Below, in pieces: positions 1 through 5,077 of a stretch of DNA of 7,800 bases; within the stretch, counting starts at the first letter, position 1, and each line of letters begins with the position of its first letter. The position numbers were made by a program, and so were the translations under genes. A model generated the notes under the pieces. That model was not told where the DNA came from and ran no database searches. It worked only from the letters and a program-made list of their open reading frames with translations. Source of the stretch: an uncultured Acidobacteriota bacterium (GTDB taxonomy: Bacteria; Acidobacteriota; Thermoanaerobaculia; UBA5066); the NCBI GenBank assembly GCA_937902605.1, contig CALFNC010000396.1, forward strand, positions 1 to 7,800. The letters run 5' to 3'.

Positions 1-1011
1 AAGCCGGTGCGGGCGTGCCTGACGGCGATGGAGGACGCCGGCACGCCGATGGTCCTGGCCGGCGAGAGCATTCCGACCTACGCCTATCCCGAATCGGCCG
101 CGCGCGTGCTCGGGAAGGTGGCCGCGTACGCGGAATGGCGTGCGAGGCCTCGCGGGGTGATTCCCGATTTCGACGACCTCGACCTCGTTGCCGCCCGCGG
201 GATCTGCCGGGGGGCGATCGAGACGCGCGGACCGGGCCGGCTCTCGCCGGAAGAGACGAGAGCGGTCCTTCGATCGATGCACCTTCCGGTCGCTCCCGGC
301 GGCGTCGCCCGAACGGCCGGGGAGGCGGTGGAGCTGGCCCGGAGCATCGGGTTTCCGATCGCCCTCAAGCTGGCCTCTCACCAGATCCTCCACAAGAAGG
401 AGAAGGGCGCGGTCCGTCTCGACGTCGTCGACGAGGCCGGCGTCAGGAGCGCCTTCGAGGCGATTCGACGCTTGCTGGAGGACGGCGACCTGGGCCCGAT
501 GGAAGGGGTGCTGATCCAGCCGATGGTCGGAAACGTCGTCGAGGTGATGGTGACCATGCTCGAGGACCCCCTGTTCGGGCCGCTCGTCACCTTCGGTCTG
601 GGCGGGATCCACGTGGAGCTGATCGCGGACATGAGCGTTCGCGTGACCCCCCTGACCGACCGCGCGGCCGCCGCCATGGTGAGGGAGATCCGGGGATATC
701 CCCTCCTCGAGGGCTATCGCGGGCACCCCCCGGCCGACATCGAAGCCATCCACGACGTTCTTCTGCGCGTCTCCCGCCTAGTGGAGGAGGTGTCTGATAT
801 CGCGGAGCTGGACCTCAGCCCGATCTTCGTCGGACCTCCAGGCGGGGGCTGTCGTATCGTCGACGCGCGGATTCGCGTGGCGCTTCCGCAGAAGGGACGT
901 GCGGCCCGCACCACGACGGCGGCGCCTCCGCGTCTCCTGAGCCCCGTGGACGCCTCCGCCTTGGTCGCGAGGCAATCTCTTGGAGGAACATCCGATGTCC
1001 CAGGCCGCTGA
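1..1011 (+). CDS. NDP-forming acyl-CoA synthetase, C-terminal part (5' end outside window)
   Basis: The reading frame is open from base 1, so the gene begins upstream; 336 residues are visible. By family, these enzymes interconvert acyl-CoA plus ADP and phosphate with the acid plus ATP in the cytosol. Residues 1 to about 55 match the end of the succinyl-CoA-ligase-like domain (IPTYAYPESAARVL, then YAEWRAR). Residues about 80-295 form an ATP-grasp (type 5) domain: GFPIALKLAS near 117-126, HKKEKGAV near 131-138, DPLFGPLVTFGLGGIHVEL near 189-207, GYRG near 238-241, ELDLSP near 269-274 (usually ELDiNP) and VDARI near 287-291. This order, ligase domain before ATP-grasp in one chain, is the fused alpha-beta form. 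A tail of about 40 residues rich in Ala, Arg and Thr follows the domain and is not typical of the family. The end overlaps the PAS gene by 17 bp. Whether an N-terminal acetyltransferase domain is fused upstream cannot be seen. The substrate cannot be told from sequence. Confidence 0.9.
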   Translation, partial: KPVRACLTAMEDAGTPMVLAGESIPTYAYPESAARVLGKVAAYAEWRARPRGVIPDFDDLDLVAARGICRGAIETRGPGRLSPEETRAVLRSMHLPVAPGGVARTAGEAVELARSIGFPIALKLASHQILHKKEKGAVRLDVVDEAGVRSAFEAIRRLLEDGDLGPMEGVLIQPMVGNVVEVMVTMLEDPLFGPLVTFGLGGIHVELIADMSVRVTPLTDRAAAAMVREIRGYPLLEGYRGHPPADIEAIHDVLLRVSRLVEEVSDIAELDLSPIFVGPPGGGCRIVDARIRVALPQKGRAARTTTAAPPRLLSPVDASALVARQSLGGTSDVPGR

Positions 1012-1447
1012 TCAGGAATGGCTCTGCCGGAGAATCGTCGAGGAAAGTCAGATCGGGATCCTCTATGCGGGTCGGGAAGGATTGATCCGTCTCTGGAATG
1101 CCGGGGCCGAGGCGATGTTTGGTTATCGGGCCGACGAGGTGCTCGGGAAATCGATGGACCTGATCATCCCGGAGAGGCAGCGCCAGAGGCACTGGGAAGG
1201 CTGGGCCCGGGTCATGGAGACCGGCGTGACCCGATACGGTCGCGAGGTGCTGGCGGTGCCGGCCATGCGGAAAGACGGCTCGCGGATCTCGATCGAGTTC
1301 AACATCCTCCTTCTCCGGGCCTCGACAGGCGAGATCCTCGGGGCCGCCGCCACGATTCAGGACGTGACGGAACGGTGGCAGCAGCAGAAGGAGCTGAAGT
1401 CCCGCCTGGCGGCCCTGGAGGCTCAAGCAGGAGGCAAATCCGGTTGA
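995..1447 (+). CDS. Standalone PAS-domain (S-box) sensor protein
   Basis: This 150-residue protein is one PAS domain with no kinase, cyclase or DNA-binding output. Residues 13-55 hold the PAS core (IVEESQIGILYAGREGLI, WNAGAEAMFGYRADEVLGKS), 57-72 the IIPERQRQRHWEGW helix region, and 90-128 the PAC part with RKDGSRISIEF and ending AAATIQDVTERW. A short Gln/Glu/Lys/Leu-rich helix (129-145) may be a coiled-coil stub for dimerising or docking. ATG 995 is chosen because GGAGGA at 982-987 sits 7 nt before it; TTG 980, in the same frame, would use that site as coding sequence. The gene starts inside the end of the acyl-CoA synthetase gene, which suggests coupled translation. His66 is in the position of the heme ligand of FixL and DosP (see findings). 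Ligand and partner are unknown; a redox, oxygen or small-molecule sensor is the inference. Confidence 0.88.
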   Translation: MSQAADQEWLCRRIVEESQIGILYAGREGLIRLWNAGAEAMFGYRADEVLGKSMDLIIPERQRQRHWEGWARVMETGVTRYGREVLAVPAMRKDGSRISIEFNILLLRASTGEILGAAATIQDVTERWQQQKELKSRLAALEAQAGGKSG

Positions 1448-1526
1448 ACCGGCCGCTTCGGACGGTGTAAGTTCGGCGCAACGGGGGGGCCGGCTCGAAT
1501 CGGCGGTGCCCCGGGGGGAGGATGAG

Positions 1527-2258
1527 ATGGAGTTTCGGAGGGTTCCCGATCTGGCTGCCCCGCAGGGGTACGGCATTCCAGCGTATCTCTTCGTGCCCGC
1601 TGCCCCGCGGGGGGGCGCCGTCATCTGCCATGGCTACGGCGGGTCGAAGGAGCAGATGCTGGGGGTGGCGGTCTCCGTGGCCGAGCAGGGAACCGCCGCG
1701 CTCGTCATCGACCTGTGCGGGCACGGGGAGAACGGGGCGCCGATCGGCCCCATGATGCGCGGCGAGCTGGAATCTGGTCTCGAATTCGTCCGGCGTTTCG
1801 GCCGGACGGCCGCCGTCGGGCATAGCCTGGGAGGGCGGCTGGCGCTGATGTCGTCAGCCGACATCATCGTGGCGATCTCCCCTTCGGTCATCGTCCAGAT
1901 GTCCCCGCAGGGGAAGTGGATGTTCGAGAACCTCCCGAGCCCAGGAATCCGGGAGCCGCACTCTGGGTACGTCCTCGAGCTGCTGGAAAAGCTGGGGCCC
2001 GTGCAGGCCCATTCGCGCCCGTCGCTCCTCCTCTACTCCGAGCGCGACATCCAGGCGATCCTCGACGGCGCCAACGACCTCATGGCCCTGCTTCCCGGCG
2101 CCGAAAAGCAGCTCGTTTCTGCGGACATCCGCCCCGACGTGCAGCATGAGAACGGCTTGATCCGTTACCTTCCCCGCTGGTTCAACCACAGCGAGCTTAA
2201 GTTCAACGGCCCGGCGTGCGAGACCGTAGGTGGCTGGCTGGCCGATCACATCGTGTGA
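1527..2258 (+). CDS. Alpha/beta hydrolase
   Basis: This 243-residue cytosolic protein has the alpha/beta hydrolase fold. HGYGG (35-39) is the oxyanion-hole turn after the first core strand, LVIDLCGHGEN (59-69) is the usual strand with GHG turn, and GHSLGG (98-103) is the nucleophile elbow with Ser100. Candidate acid and base are Asp174 (LLLYSERD) and His207 (DVQHEN); the latter two follow from order and spacing only. A short cap may lie at about 125-155. No signal peptide is visible. ATG 1527 is preferred over GTG 1506 because the G-run and GGAGG at 1513-1521 lie 5 nt before it. The 79-bp gap from the PAS gene shows no clear promoter or terminator, only a CCGGCC/GGCCGG pair (1449-1454 and 1488-1493) that could form a weak stem. 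Substrate is unknown; esterase, lipase-like and peptidase activities are all possible in this fold. Confidence 0.87.
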   Translation: MEFRRVPDLAAPQGYGIPAYLFVPAAPRGGAVICHGYGGSKEQMLGVAVSVAEQGTAALVIDLCGHGENGAPIGPMMRGELESGLEFVRRFGRTAAVGHSLGGRLALMSSADIIVAISPSVIVQMSPQGKWMFENLPSPGIREPHSGYVLELLEKLGPVQAHSRPSLLLYSERDIQAILDGANDLMALLPGAEKQLVSADIRPDVQHENGLIRYLPRWFNHSELKFNGPACETVGGWLADHIV

Positions 2259-2282
2259 CCGTTTTCTCCACGACCGTATGCT
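2255..2282 (+). promoter_or_regulatory. Possible weak promoter before the small-gene cluster
   Basis: GTGACC (2255-2260) and TATGCT (2277-2282) each match four of six consensus positions and are 16 bp apart. They overlap the hydrolase stop and lie 27 bp before the next start. The match is weak and the genes could equally be read through from the hydrolase. Confidence 0.22.
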
Positions 2283-2309
2283 AGGCTCGAAGCTGACAGG
2301 AGCCGAGCG

Positions 2310-2531
2310 ATGCAGTGGGAATACCTTGACAGGATGGTGATTTTCGAGGATGCAGAGGGTGGGATGTTGAGCGGCCTCGACGCCTGGATCAACGGTGTCG
2401 GAGCCGAGGGGTGGGAGCTCGCCTCCTCGGCCCCGCTCATCGCCCCGAACAAGGATGGCGTCGCCTACGGGACGATCGGCCTCCACCTGATCTTCAAGCG
2501 GCCCGTGGCCAGGGCCCTTCAGGGAGCGTGA
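2310..2531 (+). CDS. Small DUF4177-like protein
   Basis: This 73-residue protein begins MQWEYLDRMVIF and contains LDAWINGVGAEGWELAS at about 23-39. The pattern WEY at the start, then a helix ending in GAEGWEL, is the hallmark of the small DUF4177 family, whose role is not known. The C-terminal half (GTIGLHLIFKRP, 54-65) matches the closing strand of that fold, where these proteins commonly end in a FKRP-like motif. AGGAG at 2298-2302 lies 7 nt before ATG 2310, supporting the start. No signal peptide or membrane segment is present. It follows the hydrolase by 51 bp and is followed within 34 bp by another small gene in the same direction, so the group may be one transcript. Function cannot be assigned. 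Confidence 0.8.
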   Translation: MQWEYLDRMVIFEDAEGGMLSGLDAWINGVGAEGWELASSAPLIAPNKDGVAYGTIGLHLIFKRPVARALQGA

Positions 2532-2565
2532 GCGGGCCGTGGCTGGGATGAGAGGTCCGGCACTG

Positions 2566-2862
2566 ATGGAGAGCCTCTACGGCGCTCTCGGGAGCGGCGA
2601 CCAGAGCCTGACGATATGCGGTGTCGTCTATCCGGTCACCGACCTGCTCGTGAGGATGTCACTGAACTTCCAGGACAGCCGGGCGATCGACGGGTTGGTC
2701 CTGCCGGACGGCCGCATCGTCTTCCGCTACTACGACGGACAGGACCAGCGCGTGGTCGCGATGGAGATCGACGAGGACTTCCGGTGTCTCGGCGAGGTGC
2801 GCGCGCATTACCCCGAGTGTGTCGGGGACGAGGAGTGGTACCCGCAGCACTGTGGACACTAA
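2566..2862 (+). CDS. Small hypothetical protein
   Basis: I do not recognise this 98-residue protein. It is acidic and has an alternating strand-like pattern: SLTICGVVYPVTDLLV (14-29), then AIDGLVLPDGRIVFRYY (39-55) and QRVVAMEIDEDFRCLGEV (60-77), with a cysteine/histidine-containing end (YPECVGDEEWYPQHCGH). Two strands joined by a DGR turn suggest a small beta-rich domain. No signal peptide or membrane segment is seen. The start is uncertain: ATG 2566 has GAGGT at 2552-2556, 9 nt upstream; ATG 2548 and GTG 2539 are in frame and would add 6 or 9 residues but have poorer ribosome binding sites. Codon use is like the neighbours (GC-rich third positions) and the frame is unbroken, which favours a real gene. 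The Cys and His residues at the end could bind a metal, but that is only a guess. Confidence 0.68.
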   Translation: MESLYGALGSGDQSLTICGVVYPVTDLLVRMSLNFQDSRAIDGLVLPDGRIVFRYYDGQDQRVVAMEIDEDFRCLGEVRAHYPECVGDEEWYPQHCGH

Positions 2863-2870
2863 GGGACATT

Positions 2871-2945
2871 AGACCCGCCCCCTGGCCTGCGGAGGGTCTG
2901 CTGGACGGGAAATACAAGTGATAGAGCACCGCCGCTCGCGCGGTG
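2871..2945 (+). other. Intergenic inverted repeats (weak terminator or leader hairpins)
   Basis: The 105-bp gap between the two small genes holds two simple inverted repeats. AGACCC (2871-2876) pairs with GGGTCT (2894-2899) around a 17-nt loop, and CACCGC (2927-2932) pairs with GCGGTG (2940-2945) around a 7-nt loop. Neither is followed by a T-tract. The second ends 8 nt before the ribosome binding site of the next gene, so it could affect its translation. Role is unproven. Confidence 0.25.
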
Positions 2946-2967
2946 GATGCCATAAGGAGGGAATTCG

Positions 2968-3273
2968 ATGGTCACCTTCGAATACCGTTTCGACGTCCTC
3001 CCCGGAAAGCTGAAGGAGTACGAGAAGTACATCACCGGCGCGGGCAAGGACATCTGGCTGAAGTTCCCTGGCGTCAAGGCCGTCCGCGTCTACAAGAGCA
3101 TGCTGGGCGGGTCGTCCCCGCAGAGGGTGGTCCAGGTCGACATGGAGGGGCTCGCGGTCCTCGAGAGGATCCTCTCGGATCCGAGCTTCCGGAAGGTCAA
3201 GACCATCTTTCACGGCCTCGTGACGCACGTGTCCGACTCCCTGCTCGTCCAGGCGAGCGAAAAGAAGAAGTAG
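2968..3273 (+). CDS. Small probable dimeric alpha-beta barrel protein
   Basis: This 101-residue cytosolic protein looks like a ferredoxin-like dimeric alpha-beta barrel (NIPSNAP/ABM-type). It begins with a strand, VTFEYRFDVLPGK (2-14), then a helix LKEYEKYITGAGKDIWLKF (15-33), then GVKAVRVYKSMLGG (35-48), RVVQVDMEGLAVLERIL (53-69) and a last helix and strand ending VTHVSDSLLVQ (85-95). The strand-helix-strand-strand-helix-strand order and the early 'FPGVKAVRVYK' step are the basis; no catalytic motif stands out. In that fold members range from monooxygenases to structural or stress proteins, so no reaction is assigned. AAGGAGG at 2954-2960, 7 nt before ATG 2968, is the strongest ribosome binding site of the window and suggests high translation. 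It ends just before a probable terminator and faces the MarR gene. Confidence 0.75.
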   Translation: MVTFEYRFDVLPGKLKEYEKYITGAGKDIWLKFPGVKAVRVYKSMLGGSSPQRVVQVDMEGLAVLERILSDPSFRKVKTIFHGLVTHVSDSLLVQASEKKK

Positions 3274-3279
3274 GGCCCC

Positions 3280-3298
3280 GTCCGCGCGGACTTTTCTT
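3280..3298 (+). terminator. Weak rho-independent terminator
   Basis: The perfect palindrome GTCCGCGCGGAC (3280-3291) is followed directly by TTTTCTT (3292-3298), 6 bp after the stop of the alpha-beta barrel gene. The stem is only 4 bp with a 4-nt loop, so it is weak, but position and T-tract fit. The converging MarR gene has no T-tract on its side. Confidence 0.5.
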
Positions 3299-3303
3299 AG
3301 TAC

Positions 3304-3837
3304 TTAGCCAGCGGACTCGAGGCGCCGTCTGGCCGGGCGTGCGCGCCGCGGCCTGTCGGACGAGCCGGAAGTACCGGAAGTACCGGAAGAAAGCGCCTTG
3401 ATGACGGCGCCCCAGTTGTTAAACCACGTCTCGAACGCGGCGCGCAGCTGAGCTCGCCCTTGCTCGTCGGCCGCCGCACGCAGGGCCTCGACCACAGCGG
3501 CGGTGGAGGGGCGGAGGCGGCGTTCGCCGAGGGCGGTCAGCTTCACGTAGACGAAGCGGCGGTCCTTCGGCGAGCGCGTCGTCCTCACGAGCCCCGCATG
3601 CTCCATCCGGCGGACGAGCGCGGACGTGGTGTTCAAGGTGGCGAAGGTCTGGCGCGCCAGATCGCCGATGGTCAGCGGCTCGCTTGAGGGGTTCCCCGCG
3701 AGTGTCAGGAGGGCGAACTGCTGCGCGGGGGTGAGGCCGTCTTCGGGCGTCTCGGTGGTGATGGTTCGCCGCACCGACTCGAAGAAGCGGCGCAGGTGGG
3801 CCATCGTGCGATAGGTCTCGGAGAGGCTCTGGCGCAT
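3304..3837 (-). CDS. MarR-family transcriptional regulator with a repeat-encoded, Arg-rich tail
   Basis: This 177-residue protein is a winged-helix MarR-type repressor or activator that should bind DNA as a dimer. Residues 1-30 form the first dimerisation helix region, about 36-48 the LTPAQQFALLTLAG helix, 55-83 the helix-turn-helix (LTIGDLARQT, then LNTTSALVRRMEHAGLV), and 84-110 the wing (RTTRSPKDRRFVYVKLTALGERRL, with the family's D-R-R). Residues 115-148 form the closing helix. A tail from 150 on (SSGTSGTSGSSDRPRRARPARRRLESAG) is low-complexity and basic and lies beyond the usual family end at about 140-150 residues; part of it is coded by the 9-bp repeats at 3365-3391. ATG 3837 has no ribosome binding site but a perfect TATAAT lies 14 nt upstream. 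It is divergent from the 39-codon ORF and U32 gene, which are possible targets. The ligand is unknown. Confidence 0.9.
   Translation of the reverse strand: MRQSLSETYRTMAHLRRFFESVRRTITTETPEDGLTPAQQFALLTLAGNPSSEPLTIGDLARQTFATLNTTSALVRRMEHAGLVRTTRSPKDRRFVYVKLTALGERRLRPSTAAVVEALRAAADEQGRAQLRAAFETWFNNWGAVIKALSSGTSGTSGSSDRPRRARPARRRLESAG
3365..3391. repeat. Three tandem 9-bp repeats inside the MarR coding region
   Basis: CCGGAAGTA occurs at 3365-3373 and 3374-3382, with CCGGAAGAA at 3383-3391. On the minus strand this encodes Ser-Gly-Thr-type triplets in the C-terminal tail. Each unit is three codons, so gain or loss of a copy would keep the frame. It is far too short to be CRISPR-like. Confidence 0.85.
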
Positions 3838-3851
3838 CGGTGTTGCCCCGG

Positions 3852-3857
3852 ATTATA
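3852..3857 (-). promoter_or_regulatory. Perfect -10 box (TATAAT) for the MarR gene
   Basis: Read on the minus strand this is TATAAT, 14 nt before ATG 3837. A transcript would start about 7 nt before the ATG. The best -35 position at 17 bp spacing, GGTTCC, is poor, so the promoter may need an activator or be an extended or atypical type. No ribosome binding site is seen in the very short leader. Confidence 0.5.
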
Positions 3858-3898
3858 GGGATCGGACCAGCCGAGGAACCGCTTGACTTCGGGCGCGG

Positions 3899-3904
3899 TA
3901 CAAT
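3899..3904 (+). promoter_or_regulatory. Possible -10 box (TACAAT) for the 39-codon ORF and U32 gene
   Basis: TACAAT matches five of six positions and lies 11 nt before ATG 3916. A near-consensus -35 TTGACT (3883-3888) lies only 10 bp upstream, too close for a normal sigma-70 pair. With TACTCC (3905-3910) the spacing is 16 bp but the -10 match is poor. The promoter is therefore uncertain, although some start here is expected because the region is divergent. Confidence 0.35.
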
Positions 3905-3915
3905 TACTCCCCGGG

Positions 3916-4035
3916 ATGAATAGTCGATGGCGCGTAGTATTCGGCCCGCTGCTCACGTTCGGGCTCCTGGGGGCGCAATGCTCCCAGGCCGAAGGGGTGG
4001 GCGTGAGCGTCGAGGCGGGCAGGAGGAGCCGATGA
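3916..4035 (+). CDS. Possible 39-residue secreted peptide, ATGA-coupled to the U32 gene
   Basis: ATG 3916 opens a 39-codon frame whose TGA (4033-4035) overlaps the ATG of the U32 gene (4032-4034) as ATGA. The translation starts [20 protein letters not shown] and continues [19 protein letters not shown]. It has a two-Arg start, a 14-residue hydrophobic run (7-20) and a plausible signal peptidase I site after SQA (25). Cys22 preceded by GAQ is not a good lipobox, because Gln at -1 is unusual. The third codon positions are mostly G or C after the first few codons, as in real genes here. There is no ribosome binding site before ATG 3916, only the nearby TACAAT box. It could be a leader peptide that couples translation to U32, a true secreted peptide, or chance. 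No known family is recognised, and it is short enough to be missed by gene callers. Confidence 0.42.
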   Translation: MNSRWRVVFGPLLTFGLLGAQCSQAEGVGVSVEAGRRSR

Positions 4036-5063
4036 ACGAGCTTCTGGCGCCGGGCGGCAGCCTGGAGATGATCGAGACCGTCTTTTCGCAGGGCGCGGAC
4101 GCGGTCTACGTGGGAGCCAAGGGGTTCAGCCGCCGCAAGTGCGCGTGGGAGCTGGAAGACTCGCAGATCAGGCAGGCCATCGAGATGGCGCGGCCCCACG
4201 GCGGAAGGGTGCGGGTTGCCATCAACGCGGAGGCGCCCGAGGAAAAACAGATGATCCTCATGGGCAAGATCGCGAAGTACGCCGCCTGGGGGGCCGAGGG
4301 AGTGATCGTCAAGAGCCCCTGGGTCATGGAGATGGTGAAGAAGAACTTCCCCGATCTGGTCATTCACGCGAGCGTGGGGTGCAACATCTATACGTCGGCG
4401 AAGATCGCCGAGTACAAGGGCTATGGCGCCTCTCAGGTGGTGGCCAGCACGGAAATCGACACCGTGGAGAAGCTGAGGGCGTTCAAAGCCGCCGCCGACG
4501 GACAGGGTGTCTCCACGGAGATGCTCGTCCACGGGAACCGCTGCGTGGGCGGCGTCGGGAACTGCGCGTTCCACGAGCTGACGAGCGATTCCTACGTCGT
4601 AAGGACCTATCACGACGAGGACGGGAACGAGATCGTCGAATACGAAGGGTGGCCGGATCGGAGCGGAAGCTGCTTCCGCCTCTGTCTCCTGACGGACGCT
4701 CAGCGTCGAAAGGTCCTGAAGCAACGGGGGGAGGGCGATGCCGAGATCGAGGTGATCAACGATCGGATTCGCCGGCACCCCAACGTGGCGTTTGCGATCA
4801 ACGGCCGCGAGCTGTGGGATTACATGGACCTCCCGCTGAGCACCCTGAAGGTCCAGGGGCGGGAATACGGCGTGAACTTCGTCGGACGGATGATCCGCAT
4901 CTATCGGATGCTGATCGACGCCCACCGTGCCGGGAAACCGTGGACGACACCCGATCTGCTCGACCTCGAGCGGGAGCTGGACGAGATCGCCCTCGATCGG
5001 GACCGGGCCCGGACGGAGAAGTCGAGCGAGCTGCACCGGAACATCAAGGGCCTCTACGCCTAG
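4032..5063 (+). CDS. U32-family protein (peptidase U32 / UbiU-UbiV-like fold)
   Basis: This 343-residue protein begins [20 protein letters not shown], the usual opening of the U32 TIM-barrel family, then [21 protein letters not shown] (21-41). The U32 signature region is [16 protein letters not shown] (163-178), a variant of the family's E-x-F-x-x-G-x-x-C pattern. Cys171, Cys178, Cys214 and Cys218 (with Cys37) are placed like the cysteines that hold an iron-sulfur cluster in some U32 members. By family, roles range from collagenase-like peptidase to hydroxylation of tRNA, rRNA or ubiquinone precursors; which applies here cannot be told. ATG 4032 is preferred to the in-frame ATG 3927 because AGGAGG at 4021-4026 is 5 nt upstream and homologs start at MxLLAPxG. 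It is shorter than the long peptidase forms (over 400 residues). It is ATGA-coupled to the 39-codon ORF and convergent with acuC. Confidence 0.85.
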   Translation: MNELLAPGGSLEMIETVFSQGADAVYVGAKGFSRRKCAWELEDSQIRQAIEMARPHGGRVRVAINAEAPEEKQMILMGKIAKYAAWGAEGVIVKSPWVMEMVKKNFPDLVIHASVGCNIYTSAKIAEYKGYGASQVVASTEIDTVEKLRAFKAAADGQGVSTEMLVHGNRCVGGVGNCAFHELTSDSYVVRTYHDEDGNEIVEYEGWPDRSGSCFRLCLLTDAQRRKVLKQRGEGDAEIEVINDRIRRHPNVAFAINGRELWDYMDLPLSTLKVQGREYGVNFVGRMIRIYRMLIDAHRAGKPWTTPDLLDLERELDEIALDRDRARTEKSSELHRNIKGLYA

Positions 5064-5077
5064 GCGCCTCCCCTAGG
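5059..5077. other. CCTAGG pair spanning the two convergent stop codons
   Basis: CCTAGG at 5059-5064 holds the U32 stop (TAG) and CCTAGG at 5072-5077 holds the acuC stop on the other strand. The two can pair as a 6-bp stem with a 7-nt loop. There is no T-tract on either side, so a terminator role is doubtful. Confidence 0.4.

Noticed and set aside
1506..1526. GTG 1506 as hydrolase start
   Set aside because: The G-rich ribosome binding site would be inside the coding part; ATG 1527 is correctly spaced from it.
3365..3391. Tandem repeat as CRISPR or iteron
   Set aside because: Unit is 9 bp without spacers and lies in a coding frame in phase with codons.
3883..3904. TTGACT plus TACAAT as one sigma-70 promoter
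   Set aside because: Spacer is 10 bp; normal spacing is 16-18 bp, so the two were not joined.
3927..4031. Longer U32 start at ATG 3927
   Set aside because: The extra 35 residues are Arg/Gly rich without homology character, while ATG 4032 has AGGAGG and the family's usual N-terminus.
3705..5036. 443-codon open frame on the minus strand opposite the U32 gene
   Set aside because: It is the mirror of a GC-rich coding frame; the U32 motifs on the plus strand are clear and the minus translation shows no domain.
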